DNA of 64,000 nucleotides from Dryocosmus kuriphilus (lineage: Eukaryota > Arthropoda > Insecta > Hymenoptera > Cynipidae): NCBI GenBank assembly GCA_038277395.1, contig CM076195.1:17694327-17758326 (forward strand), read 5' to 3'. Position numbers and translations under genes: made by a program. Numbering within the stretch: the stretch's first letter is position 1; each line of letters begins with the position of its first letter. The notes beneath the pieces were generated by a model. It searched no databases and had not been told where the DNA came from. It was given only the letters and a program-made list of their open reading frames with translations. Of the stretch, positions 19,501 to 31,197 are shown piece by piece.

Positions 19501-21302
19501 AATTTATTAAATTCATCATTATTTTTGCAGTATTTTTTTGTAATTTTTTTCTCATCATTATTTAGGTGTGATGTCAACTTTTCAAGACTACTAGGCATAA
19601 ATCTAAATGAATCAATAAATCGAAGCTTTACATTTGTGCCTTTCACATGTTTTGTAAAAGATATATATATATTTTTCTTTGTTAATCGGTAATAATTGAA
19701 TGCCACCTTCGAAACTTATAGCTAAGTCTTTTTTATAATAAAATATGCATCATATCCAGACAAGTCGTGTAAAACTACAGGAATCACATGTGAGTCTTTA
19801 TAGTTAATATTACAAGCTTGATGACCCGCTCTGCGATATTTACCTGTAAAATGATCATGATCACGATGTTTAATATCATTATCATTTGAAAAAGGTTTTT
19901 CACAAATGTGGCAGTATTTTGCCGTGAATTCTCGCTCTTGTTGCTCTTTAATTCTATAATTTTTAAATTTTAATATTCTATTTTTTTCAGTTGGCATTAC
20001 TGCTCTACATTTATTCATATTCTCGCAGTCCAGTTTATGATTATTAAAAGATTTTTCTAATTTAAATTGACACAAACATCTGTCACAGAACAATGTTTTA
20101 TGTGCATTTTTTGAAACTTGTGAACTGACTAATCTAGATAAATCTTTGATCCATGCTAAATGGTAAACAGCATTACATGTGGTAAGATCAATATAATTAT
20201 CACCAATATAATCCTCATCGTCTACATCAATTTCTGTATTTTCAATCATAAGAAGGTGAATTGTTGGCATGTCAGATTTAAATTGGCTTAAATATAGCGG
20301 AACAATTTCCTCCTTCTTGCAATTTTCATAGGACTCTACACCATAAACGTTTATACTTAAATTATTTAATTTTTCAAATTTTGCAATATCGTGTAAAGTA
20401 ATTGGAAATTTAATGTCATCATACTTTAAATTTTTACTGTTGAAATGAGGATAAGAACTAGTGCGATTTGGATTAGTTTTTGCTGAATGAGTTTTAGATG
20501 GATAAAGAGCGGCTATTATTGACCATAAAAAAGAAAACTGATCATTATTTTGAGTATTTACCACTGCTTTTTTATCTTTTATAAATTTTGGTAATTGTAT
20601 ATAGTTGAGAATCCTGCTGAAAGAGGTGTATATTTATTGAAATTTACGTTTAAATTAATAATTTCTTTTAACTTCAATTAAATTTTTTCTGCTGAAACTC
20701 TTCAACTTTAACTAACAGTTTCTCTCTCGCACTCTTTTCGAACCATTCCCCAATATCTGTAAATTCGAGAATAGCCTCATTTTTAGTATTAAAAAATTTA
20801 ATTTCCTCTATTTCCCTACCCTCTTCTAATGTGCTAAACTTTGCGGATAAAATGACATTGACTTTTAAACCCCCCATAATTTTTAGTGTATTTTTTATTC
20901 GAGCAAGAATAATTTTTTTTGCATTATCTAGAAAGCTATTCAGATTCTTGTGGATTAAATTTATTATCAAACCTGTTCGAATTCGGGCTTTAAATGCTGT
21001 CTCCATATCTTCCCATCTGATTTTTCTTCCTTGTCCTCAGCTTCGTTGATGCCTGATCCTCTTCTCTGCAATTTTTGAAATTTTCTATTCCATGCATTCA
21101 TAATTCCCATCATAGCTAGAATTTTGTTCTTTTCGCCTAGAGAAAGGTTTTTTCCTCTTCTCAAAATTTTATTAGCAGCAGGATGTTCTGGGTGCCGCCT
21201 CAAATCCAGAAGTTAATTTTCTCGAATGTGGCATTTTTTTTGCAAGAGTTCATATGCCTCGTCCATCAATTGAACAAGTCTCTTGCATTGGTTGGAATTC
21301 AT
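16567..21302 (-). pseudogene. Protein-primed family B DNA polymerase of P1, broken
   Basis: From ATG 21302 the gene runs leftward in many frame fragments. N-terminal block: RIRTGLIINLIHKNLNSFLD. Next come Zn-type pairs (LFCDRCLCQFK) and a recombination-endonuclease-VII-like block (YCHICEKPF, HRDHDHFTGKYRR). The exonuclease motif HDLSGYDA is at about 19750-19780. Polymerase motif A (VDLEYLEGLHDL) is at about 17600, motif B KLMNNSVFDKTMEN has Asp where Gly is usual, and motif C YTDTDSL is at about 17000. The C-terminus (LGLMKDELNGKIITEFVG) ends near 16567; remains of the terminal block read on to about 16530 past stops. It would replicate the element from a terminal protein. A Helentron-like repeat sits at 18245-19499. 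Confidence 0.92.
18245..19499. mobile_element. Helentron-like (HINE/DINE-1-like) repeat, copy 1, in the polymerase gene
   Basis: Shared with 30163-31197 over its length apart from indels. It begins tacattctcatcagag, has an internal (GTC/GTT)n microsatellite at 18380-18410, and ends with a near copy of the inverted start (gaggagaatgt) followed by the perfect hairpin tgcccgcgaagcgggca (19477-19493) and gatttt. No TSD is seen. Subterminal inverted repeats, central microsatellite, 3' hairpin and absence of a TSD are features described for Helentron-associated non-autonomous elements. No coding capacity. Confidence 0.6.
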
Positions 21303-21594
21303 TTTAAAAATATTTTAATTAAAATGTTCACTCATCGCTAATGTTGAGTGCACAAGGGAAAAAAATTGTCTTTCAATTTCACCAGATCACAATGATTACA
21401 CAATAATTGTTTTTTTTTTTTTTCAATTTCACTTTGTTGTTATTGTCCATAAATTAATCAAGTCTCTTGTGTAATTTATTTTAAAATGTTCACTGTTTAA
21501 TAATAATAATCACTGGAACAGTGGGAGAGTAAATATGAATATTGCGTGTGTTTTTCAATTTCACATTTGTTGCTAGCTCAAAGGTTTATTTGCA

Positions 21595-21628
21595 ACTGAA
21601 GAACACAAGAAAGTTCTCCTTATATATA
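21595..21628 (-). promoter_or_regulatory. TATA + TCAGT promoter of the polymerase gene
   Basis: On the - strand TATATATAAG (21628-21619) is followed by TCAGT (21599-21595, A opposite 21597) at about 30 bp. The leader to the ATG at 21302 would be about 295 nt, much longer than for the ATPase gene. Confidence 0.7.
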
Positions 21629-21998
21629 GCGGCCGTGTGGTTTGCATGCACATTCCATAACTATGTGTCACGCTTATCGGTTCTAATCCTGATATTTGCT
21701 TGCTGGAAGCTGAAATCATATTTTTCGCAGAATTGAACGAAAACATAAGCCTCTTGATAAATTTTTACTGTAACGCATTAAGGAAGCAATAAATTATATT
21801 TATTAGTTTTATGCTGATGAGAAAAATGTAACCCTGAAAGCGTGACTAGCGATCTGATTTCACGAATATTTTTTTAATGACAAATATAGTCTCCCTATGT
21901 TTTGTAGAACAAAGGGTTTCTTTATAATCAAGTTAGACACATCTAGACACGTTTGTAGCCTGCGTGATAAATTTTTACCATAACACATTAGGGAAGTA

Positions 21999-22343
21999 GA
22001 GTGGGACGTTGGTCGTGGGGGCTAAGGCGTGTAGGCCTTTAGACCCACTCGTTCGGCTTGCGGGTTCGATTCCCGCCTCGCACTCTGGAAGAACCTCGGC
22101 GGCACACGCGGTGAACACTTGCCTAGCAAGGGAGTTGTTCATCTCCGGTATATCGTGGCGCCGGTACCTCTAGAGAAAAAGGTTCTCTAAGTACTTTAAG
22201 CCGTTGTTCTTGGTGATTCGGAACCCACCTTAAACTGTAGGTCCCCCTCCCACCACCAAAGTATGTGTGTGGGCGGTGTGCAAAGGAATAGTGGAGAAAT
22301 ACAAAAAACAATGTAAACCCTCAGGGGACACATTAGAAGCTTC
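21999..22343 (+). mobile_element. tRNA-derived SINE in the right TIR
   Basis: 345 bp flanked by the direct repeat cattagggaagta (21986-21998 and 22344-22356). The 5' head has an acceptor-stem-like pair (gagtggga / tcgcactc) and a Pol III B box GGTTCGATTCC (22063-22073); the A box around 22010-22027 is degenerate. The body is unrelated to tRNA and ends without a poly(A) tail. The exact TSD and the uninterrupted left TIR prove insertion. Confidence 0.85.
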
Positions 22344-22761
22344 CATTAGGGAAGTAATAAATCATGTCAATTAGCTTATATATCAACACATTCCATAACT
22401 ATGCGCCATAGAAATCGGATATTTTTAATGACATAAATTCCTCAATAAGTCCCCCTATGTTTTATAGAAAAAAGATTCCTTTGTAATCTCATTAGACATG
22501 TGACCTACTTTTAAATTTTATTTTAACGCATTACAGAAGCAGTAAATTATATCAATTATTAATGCCTCATTTCATCTCTTACACATGCGTTGTCAAATTC
22601 TTTTCACATAATTACTCTATTATATTTTCATGATATGTTTTATAGAACAAAGGGTTTCTTTATAATCAAGTTAGACACGTCGAGACACGTTTGTGTTCTA
22701 CGTGATAAATTTTTACCATAGCACATTAGGGAAGTAATAAATCATGTCGATTAGCTTATAT

Positions 22762-24117
22762 CGATGGGTCCTATAAGAAAGTACGTAACTTACAGTGACG
22801 GCCAAAAACTACGTAACTCGCGCTGACAAATATAATCTACGCAACTTACAGTGACGAATAGAAAATACGCAACTCGCGGTAGCAGCTAAAAACTAAGTAA
22901 GTTAAAAAATGAAATATTTCAGAGACCGTGTTGAAAGTTTAATTAGTATTGACAATTCAAGGGTAATATTTTTTGAGATAATAAAGTGTTCCTAGGGATC
23001 CTAAAATCTTCGCTAAATTGAATATTACCAGAACTTCATGTTTAAAACAGTTAGTGATGTTTCTATGTAACTGAAATAGTGTGGTGTTTGATATAACCTC
23101 AAATTTGTTCATTTGTTCCTACTTTAATATTATTTTACTGTAATATAATTATGTTTCCCATTATTAGATAATATTATATTATTTATTACTTAATATCTTT
23201 ATTAATTATTGTGTTACATTGTTATTAGTAAATTAATATTTTAATTTAGTATGACGTGTTTAATATATTATTAGTGGAAGTTAAAATGTATAATTGAAAT
23301 ATTTATATTAATATTAAATAAACACAGACATAGTTTGAAGAAAACATTAATTTATTGCATAGTTCATAATACTCATAATACTTAGAAGGTATTTGTAACG
23401 CAACATTAATTACTTTTATTGAACAGGTATAAGGTTGTTCTAAGGATGAACACATTTCTTTATCTATACAACAATAGTGACTTAAATATCTCTTTTCCTT
23501 ACTCATTTTTTCAATGAAATTACATAATTATTCCGTTTTTGTAAGCAAGTATTTTAGGTTACTTAGCTTCTAAGTTATTAACTGAACACTTACTTTCCAA
23601 TGGAAGTGACAAAGCTGTCGACTTTCCTGTATCCTCACAAAATTCCATGTCCGGAAATTTTTGTCAATAATACCTCTTTATTTGTTAAAACACTTTACAC
23701 TGCATAATATGTTATTTTGAGGTTAAATTAATTATTATAATCAATGGAAGCAGTCCTTAGCAACATTGGTGCCACAGTTAAGGTTAGAATTATTTTATCT
23801 GAGTTACGTACTTTCATCACGGAATCCACCAACGAAAACGAGTTACGTGGATTTCTTTTTTATTTATTAATGCGCTTTACATCAATGAATTATAAAAATT
23901 TAAGCATTTTTATTACAGCTTTTCTTTTAACACGCTCTAAAAGTTTTTGATAGTAACTCAAAATCCGAAAAAATGAAGTTACTTAGTTTTTAGCCGCTAC
24001 CGCGAGTTGCGTATTTTCTATTCGTCACTGTAAGTTGCGTAGATTATATTTGTCAGCGCGAGTTACGTAGTTTTTGGCCGTCACTGTAAGTTACGTACTT
24101 TCTTATAGGACCCATCG
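22762..24117. mobile_element. Non-autonomous DNA transposon with tandem-unit TIRs and 4-bp TSD (ATAT)
   Basis: Ends cgatgggtcc ... ggacccatcg, TSD atat at 22758-22761 and 24118-24121, checked against the empty site in the left TIR (about 3480). The TIRs are nearly identical over about 143 bp. Each holds four consecutive 28-bp units starting tacgtaact or tacgcaact. The interior is AT-rich with no transposase. A 4-bp TSD would fit Sola1/Sola2-type or several other superfamilies; assignment is open. Confidence 0.85.
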
Positions 24118-24248
24118 ATATATAAACACATTCCATAACTATGCGTCATACAAATCGGATATCTTTAATGATATAAATTTCTCAATAAGTCTCCCTATGT
24201 TTTATAGAACAAAGATTCCTTTGTAATCAAAATTATACTATTGGAAAC

Positions 24249-26924
24249 TGTGATGTTGCAGTTTCGCACCATCACAATAATTTATTTAAACATAAATTTC
24301 TAAGGTAACAGTATCGCACTTTCAAAACTTCGGGTATATTCGGCACTTCATGACGTCATTGTTTAGTTTATAAGTTAAAATTAGTTAATTCGCTTCTCCT
24401 ATTTTTTTATGTAAATACTATGAGGAGCTTATTGCGGTCTTGGGTTGAGAGGCTCAAGAATTCTGTCACACGTGGAGTCATCGATTAGGGTTCGCTGTTA
24501 CCTCCCTTTTTTAAGTGAGGCTTCTTCAGTCCTGAGACCTTCATTTCACTTTCTTCGGGTTACTCCAGGTTTCGTCAAGTCTCTACTGCTGGCAGTCCAA
24601 GATCCTAGGCTGGTTCCGGGTGCGGACGCACAGAAGAAAATTGCCTCCAAATTACTAGAGCTGCATGTAATGTGGACTAATTTATCGTATCGGGCGAAAT
24701 GACCACAAAATCCGTCATTGGATAGGCATTTCCGCCAAATTTATCGTATCGGGCGAAATGACCACAAAATCCGGCATAGGATAGGCATTTCCGCCAAATT
24801 TATCGTATCGGGCGAAATGACCACAAAGTCCGTCACTGGACAGGCATTTCCGCCAACCTTATCGGAGGAACATAACTAATGTTTGTACATTTCTCAAAAT
24901 TGTTTGAGGGTTGTGTGGAAAACCACCCCACACATCTGCCGGCCGCACGGTTTCATCCGCCAATCCTCGCCTTGGAGTTCAACCATCCCTTCGCAGCCTC
25001 GAATCTCGTGGTTCGAATCCCTTCAATTCTGGATTCGCGCCTAAAGTAATGGCTCATTTGTGGGTAGGAAGGAAGGGAGTGGAGAGAAGAGACGGCAGCG
25101 AAGCAGACGCACGGACAGCAGACGACATCATCCCCTCTCCCTCGATCGCAAGAGTTTCGTAGTTTAGTTCCCGCGTTATGGTCCCTTTTCTCGCCTGTCG
25201 ACCCCCCCCCCCCCCCCCCCCCCCCGCACGCTTGTCGCTCCTTGCTCCAGCGCGTTCTCGTACCTGAACACTCTTGACTGTAAGCCCAAAGTGTTCACAG
25301 TGCCGGCGAATCAGTCTATTTTTCTGTTCAGCGTAGCGTGTGTTCAGGTACGATTTCAATTCTCCTAATGGTCTAGCCAAGGTCCTTTTGAACACTTACA
25401 GACAGTTATTGATTATTAAAATTTTGAGGGACTCCCTGGCTGGATCATTTTAATTAACTTATATTTTGATTTCGCGACATGTATAGCGCCTAAATTTTAC
25501 CATTATGGAGTGCCGGTGTTTAACTTTTCCCTTATCCGCGTGGTATCTTTTATTTTAGGATGTAATAGTATAGTCTTCTTTCGACCATTTTCTCCATGTC
25601 CGCGTGTGTATCTGACCCCGTTTTTCTCATTTGTGTAAATTATCGACATACTAAACCTGTAATAATGTAATTCCTACCTGTCACTTTGACCCTAACGGTC
25701 CTGACTTAACCCATAAATTTATTTGAACCGCTTCCCCTCATGGTATGTTTTGGACTTTTCTTAGCGTACTAGAGTCATTTTAACCTCCCGACATATGATG
25801 CTGATAACTTGTCGATCCCTTTATTTTTCTTTCGAAGAAATCTGTAAATATTTCGGTGCAACCGGGGCTAGGTTTTGAATGAGTTATATTTCAGTATTTT
25901 TAGAAGCTCCGATCCGTAAATTTTGGTGAATTTTCCCTTTTAAAACCCGTGCAGTATGTGTCCCTGTAGATTTGTTTTAATTTATTGTATAAATTCAAGG
26001 ACACCTTACCATTTCCCGAGAATCTGTTTATTTCTAGGATTACATTACTAATAAACTTTGTCAGAAAAGCTCGTTTTCAAAGAACAATGTATATTATGCG
26101 ATCAGCGTCCTCCCGAACTTTCTTGACTCCTTTCTTTTGTCTGCGCTCCGACTTGCTTATTTTGATATCCCTTTTTATAGTAGACTTGAGTAAATTTTAG
26201 GCCGTTTGCAAATTATTGTCGGGCTTTCGGAATGTTTTCTTTCGGTTAAATTATGTGTAACCGTATGGTTTGGCTTGTTATTTGGATCTCTTTTTTTTGT
26301 TTGTTAATATTTGTTAATAAATTGTTACTTTATTTGATATTTAAACGAGGTCTTGCCAAAAATTATTTCGAACTACCCCCTCTACTGCGAGCTGAGCTAG
26401 CCATATTTTTGGATTTATTTAAAATTTTCAGGGTATTAACGAAACTAGCCATCTTTGGATTTATTTAAAATTTTCAGGGTATTATCGAGTTTCTGGGGAA
26501 TTGGTATTAATTATCGTTTATTATCGTTTTGGATTTTGGAATATTCTCGTTAATTAAAACTTGAGCTCGGGACTATGGATGATTAGCCTGGTGGGCCTTC
26601 GTTTGTTCATTGTCCGGGTGCGCTGTCAAGGTCAGGGATGATTAGCCTGGTGGCCTTCGTTTATCCTCTACCTGACAAGCGTTAGAGTTGGTTGGGGAAA
26701 ACAAATATCAATTGCCTCTTATCGCTTTTAGCTCTCCGTTTAAGTATAATATTTTCTTATCGTTTTCAGGTTTCGAAAGTTTATAAGGTTAATTTCAGAT
26801 TGCCTTTATGAAGGATGGCGCCCAACGGTCACTTTAATTTTAATTTATTTTGTATTTTAATTTTATGCTTGTGCGTGGCCAAAAAAGGACCCTACTAACA
26901 CCTTAGGAAAAAGGTCACGTCACA
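24249..26924. mobile_element. LTR-like element or giant solo LTR with 4-bp TSD (aaac)
   Basis: Starts tgtgatgttgcag and ends cacgtcaca, with aaac on both sides (24245-24248, 26925-26928); the left TIR shows the empty site (near 3353). TG...CA ends with 5-9 bp of inverted similarity fit a solo LTR, but 2,676 bp is very long. It contains a tandem triplication (24680-24856), a (C)n run at 25203-25226, a 48-bp duplication (26397, 26445), a 60-bp duplication (26577, 26636) and a lysine-tRNA PBS-like tggcgcccaac at about 26815. No gag or pol is seen. Confidence 0.65.
24680..24856. repeat. Three tandem 59-bp units
   Basis: Units 24680-24738, 24739-24797 and 24798-24856, each starting atttatcgtatcgggcgaaa and ending catttccgccaa, with a few substitutions. 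They lie within the LTR-like element. Confidence 0.95.
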
Positions 26925-27122
26925 AAACTTAGCATAGGAGAAAGGGAGAGAGGGGAGGGAGAGAAAGAAAGTTATGTATGCAAAATTCATGTTTAGCAAT
27001 TGCGTATTATTTAATTAATGGCGTCACATCGAACATTCTAGAAGCTTAGCACAGCTAGCTCTCGATGTCGGTAAATGTCGGTAACAGGGATCTTGACGCA
27101 GAACCGGCCTAGTACATCTACT

Positions 27123-27128
27123 AGTGTC
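27123..27128. repeat. Right 6-bp target-site duplication of P1 (AGTGTC)
   Basis: Exact match to 3150-3155, directly after the right element end CATCTACT. Confidence 0.93.
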
Positions 27129-27417
27129 ATACTCGGGAAGTTCGTAACCCCAATCGTACGAAGAAAATGTTCTCATTTTCGGTTACACTAATTTAGTCTT
27201 CTTATGTCTATTCTCCATGCATTTATTACTGAAGTATTATTAAAGTTTTGTTTAAAAAATCTACATCACTATCTAGAACACAACATGGAGACGTGTTTAA
27301 ACGCTTTGATTTGAGAAATATTGCTGTAATGCATTGGCCGTTTGAGGAAACATCAGCATGTATTTTATTGAAGATTCAAGATGTCAAATACGTGATTACT
27401 GTACATTTAGCTAATAT
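27129..27417. other. Right flank of P1: end of palindromic repeat, then unassigned
   Basis: atactcgggaagttcg to cttcttatg (27129-27190) resembles 33837-33915. The remainder to 27417 has a short frame (MFKKSTSLSRTQHGDVFKRF) with no recognisable family. Confidence 0.45.
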
Positions 27418-28769
27418 CGGGATAAAAAGTCCTGACATTTGGGAAAAATGATCTCTATCTTAGTGAACAAAATCGCAATGAGTTAGCATAAAGCAAAGGT
27501 GACTAGAGGTCTTTCGCTCTGTTTAATGACAGTTTTCGTATCTCGATAAAAAAATGTTGTTTGTTGTTGCTCCTTTCAGAGTGTAAAATATGATCGAAAA
27601 AATTGGCAAAAATTTAAGTAGGTTACTTGTCTATTTGCGAATGCAGCTCGACATTAAAAAGTGACAAATGTTAAAAATTGTGGTCACTATAACTATTAAT
27701 ACAAGAAAAAATTATCTTGATTTAAAGGAAAGAGCCCAGTACACTGATCATACCCATACCACTAAGAAGTGGATGAAATTGCATATTTTCATAATAAATG
27801 AGATGGTATAATTTGGACTTTAATGAGCTTTTGAGTCTCGTGAAGGAATAGTAGCACCCAAATATAAGGGTTTGTGTCGATTACCAAGTTACTTTCGACG
27901 ACGAAGACTTCAAAAAAAGGGTAAGTTGCTGTAAATATGTACGGTTTACTACCTATACAGGTACACCTACATTACTAGAGAGTCGAGGACTCGACACTGA
28001 CCTTTTTTGTTTCAAGTCTTGCCATCGAACACGACTTGGCAATCGACACCGACCCTTTTTTTGTGTGCTGCTATTCCCTCACGAGACTTCTTGTTTTTGA
28101 GGTCTCTGAATCAGAATAATGTGTTTGTTATACTCCATCAAGTCACCGCTTGTTCCTTAACCCAATAAATAACTTACAAACATTGAAGTAATCAATTTTG
28201 GTGCTGAAGCTTAAGACGCGGTGACGAAAATCTTTGGAAGAAGGATGCTTTCGTGTTTATACGGTCGCTAAATTTAAACTCGGTATCTCTTCTTCACCTT
28301 ACTTTGTGGTTTAACTTTACCAGGTCACCTACTGGTCAAACCATTTCAATAAAATCCTCCTATCGACAGAAGCTGATGACGATGACATCTGCCCCGAAAC
28401 GGGATATGTAGAATGATTCGCTATTCAGGCTGTCGAGGTAACGAAGCCAGTGAAGGCGCTCTCCTGGGGGGGGGGGGGGGGGGGGTAGAATGTGAGGATG
28501 AAGCCGTAGTGTGTCCGAAGACAAGTTGAAATTTTCCTCGTCAGTGTGGGAAAGCCCTCATACTTTGGCCTGGGGAGGTATGAGAGTTAATCACCCCCAG
28601 GACGGCAGACTCACCTGAGATCGGTCCAGGAGTCCTAACGCATGAGGTTCTTCTTTACAACTGTGGCAATTAAAAATAAAAACACTAAAAAATGTACAGA
28701 TCTTCTAAAAAATCAAAGTTCTTAACTGGATCTAATACTCAAGCTTCCACTTATAGCATTCTTGCGATA

Positions 28770-29450
28770 AAAGCCCTGATATTTTCTGCTATATTTGTAA
28801 TAAATACCAGTTTTGGAGCGACCGTAAACTCATTCTGAACAGGTTCGTAAAATTTGTAAAAAAATTTTTGGTCTCGATTTTATGGATCAAAATGAGAAAT
28901 GGGTTCCACACAAAATATGTTCTAGTTGCAATATAATGTTGAGTCGTTGGATATCAGTCGAGATAATAAAACCCTGAATTCCACGAAACCTACTTTGTGG
29001 GAAAAAAACACTAACGGAAAATGATTGGTATTTCTGTATGAATAACTTGTCAGGGGTTACTATGAAGGGTAAGAAAAGCAGTTCTTATGTCGATGTTGCA
29101 ACAGTAACGACTCCCATTAAATCGTTCGAGACTGATGATGGGGGCAATTACATATGATGACGCGATCGGAAGTTCGTTCCCGCTCAACGATAGCATAGAA
29201 GATGAAAAAGCACGTTCAATCTGTTCACTGGAGGATTTGGAGATTACCGATGATTCCGAAGTAGAAGAAATAAGCTCTCGTGATGACGAACGTTGATATT
29301 AAGGAAGGTGGGATACAAATATGATGGCTGATTTTTGTTGGACGTTGAAAAGAGAGCATGTTGGAAAGGGCATAAAACGTAAGAGAAAGTTTTTTCAAAG
29401 ATCTTTTGAGAATAAAAGAGCACGATACCACAGAAAACAAACGAATGAAG
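28770..29450 (+). pseudogene. Remnant of the Y-type transposase-like protein in element X
   Basis: Around 28790-29000 shifting frames give a Cys-pair domain ending in WVPHKICSSCNIMLSRW, matching the layout of the N-terminal domain of the protein at 38274-39914. An acidic stretch follows (SLEDLEITDDSEVEEISSRD, about 29217-29280), and then MMADFCWTLKREHVGKG, the counterpart of NALADYCWRLMTDEPN near the C-terminus of the Y protein. The catalytic middle, about 350 residues, is absent. Frameshifts occur throughout. Confidence 0.65.
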
Positions 29451-30162
29451 CCTATGCCTCAATCCCAGAATTGATTATTTCAATGTTCTTAAGTTATTTT
29501 TTGAGGTTAGGGACGAACGGTGACCTCAAAACAAGAGGGCACTCTTTTTCCAAAAGATTTCAATCATCGCGAGCAATGTTTCAACCGCAAAGTGGGTTAT
29601 TTAAGTGTTTTTAAGTTTTTTTTTAAGGTTATGGACGAGCGGTGAACTGATGAAAGTAAACGGATACCAAGTTTGGATTCAGCGACCCCAAAAATGTTAA
29701 AATACACTGTTTTCTGAAGTTTTTATTCGCCAAATCGATTTTTAGCCCTTTTTGAGTTTAGGAACAAATTCAGACCCGATGGGGTAAAACGGACCGATCC
29801 CAGATTCGGATTCAGCGACCCCAAAAACATAGTGGTGGTCTAGTTCACCGCATATGGCACTTTTTTGTGTGTCTGTGTAACTATAGTGACGACAATTTTT
29901 GGTATTTTTCATTTTTCAAAGTCGAGCTGCGTTCACAAATAAACAAGTAATCTACTTGAATTTTGGCCAACTTTTTCGATCATTTTTTATACTTGAGAGG
30001 AGCTGAAAGTTGACCTTCGAAATCTAAGCATGTTCGTCAGTGATTTTTTCACATTGGTGACTCACAACAAAACAAAATTTTCCATCGAGATAAGAGAAAC
30101 GTCATTAAACAGACCGAAAGATTTTGAATCGCCTTTGCTTCAGGTGAACTCATTGCGATTTT

Positions 30163-31197
30163 TACATTCTCATCAGAGAAGATATTAGATTTATGTAGAC
30201 TTTCGCGGATTTCATGAAATCTCCACGTTTTGAGACCCCCTGAGTCAAAAAAACGGTTTTTACGACGGTATCTGTCTGTTCTCGGCGTCGTTGGCGTTGT
30301 CGTCGTCGTCGTCTGTGGTCGCGATAACTTTCGAAGGACTAATCGGATTGGGTTGCGCTTTGGCGCACTTCTTTAAAGCGTAAAAAGTAAGGACGAGTTC
30401 GTTAACCAGACACTTTTGACCAACGGTTATGGTTTTATCCATCAAAAAACGGTTTTCACAAAATCAAAAATTCCATTTTCCGGCTAAACTATGAGAGATA
30501 CAAGAAAAATGTAAGGAAATAAAATTGTTCATCTCGAAAAAATCTACAAATTTTGTCTTAACCCTTTTTTGATAAAATGAACGGTTTTTGTTTTAATCAA
30601 GAAAACGCTATTAAAAATTAAAAAAGTTGTTAAAGTTGTTAAAAGTTGTTCGCCTCAAAAAGATCTACAAATTTGCTCTCTATCATTTTTTTAAGCAGAC
30701 GCGTAGTTTTTGAGTTATTCGTGAAATATGTTATGAAATATAAAGAAAACCACTTTTCAGCAAAACTATGAAAGATATGAGAAAATATTAACAAGCAGAA
30801 TTATTCACCTTGGAAAGAGCTACAAAATTTATTTATAAGACTCATCGAGTCATCGTTTTACTTTTAAGAATCGAAATCCTGTATTGTGAAAATTTGGAAA
30901 ATAACTAAAAAACTTTACCAATTTACAATGTGTTTTAAAAAATGTAATTATCGAGCGCGAAGCGCGAGTTTCATGATGAGAATGTATTCCTTAAGGGCGA
31001 TAGAGCCTTAAGTAAAATCATTTCTTTTGTAATTTTTAATTTAAAGGTTTATACGATCCGTAAACACCGAGCGCGTAGCGCGAAGTGAATAATTTATCGA
31101 GCGCGAAGCGCGAGTGCCAACAGACGCGCGCCCTAAGCGCGCGCATACTTCGCGCGAAGCGCACGATGAGAATGTGCCCTCGAAGCGGGCAGATTTT
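30163..31197. mobile_element. Helentron-like repeat, copy 2, in the right TIR of element X
   Basis: Homologous to 18245-19499. Start acattctcatc (30164-30174) and end gatgagaatgt (31165-31175) are a perfect 11-bp inverted pair, followed by a hairpin with one mismatch (tgccctcgaagcgggca) and gatttt. Central (GTC)n at 30297-30312. The left arm of X supplies the empty site (complement of about 27455-27475); no clear TSD. Confidence 0.62.

Larger units (their letters stand above)
3156..27122. mobile_element. Maverick/Polinton P1, full length, inactivated (23,967 bp)
   Basis: The element begins AGTAGATGTACTAGG and ends CCTAGTACATCTACT, inside long terminal inverted repeats and a perfect 6-bp TSD. 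It carries the Polinton hallmark set: rve-type integrase, HerA/FtsK-type packaging ATPase, adenain-like protease, two jelly-roll capsid proteins and protein-primed family B DNA polymerase. Genes are packed head to tail in blocks of opposite strand. Decay includes frameshifts and stops in the polymerase, major capsid, ATPase, PLA2-like and fibre-like genes. A LINE, a Helentron-like repeat and three insertions in the right TIR add about 6.7 kb, so the ancestral length was near 17 kb, usual for the family. Confidence 0.95.
21751..27122. repeat. P1 right terminal inverted repeat, interrupted by three insertions
   Basis: Complementary to 3156-4131. The homologous pieces are 21751-21998, 22357-22757, 24122-24248 and 26929-27122 plus single TSD copies. 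Subtracting the SINE, the Sola-like element and the LTR-like element with their TSDs leaves about 974 bp, equal to the left TIR. Confidence 0.9.

Noticed and set aside
21999..22085. A functional tRNA gene
   Set aside because: There is a B box and a paired acceptor-like end, but the A box is poor, the unit continues into a non-tRNA body and it has a TSD, so it is the SINE head.
24680..24856. CRISPR-like array (three 59-bp repeats)
   Set aside because: The units are contiguous without unique spacers and lie in a eukaryotic retroelement-like sequence.
25005..25040. Second tRNA-like B box (ggttcgaatccc)
   Set aside because: The flanking bases do not form a T-arm or acceptor stem and no A box is at a suitable distance.
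25054..25395. 113-aa frame with a Gly-rich stretch
   Set aside because: It crosses a homopolymer (C)n run and has no family similarity or plausible start context.
3156..27122. Active virus or mobile Polinton
   Set aside because: Polymerase, ATPase and major capsid are disrupted, the protease lacks its nucleophile and other elements are nested inside.
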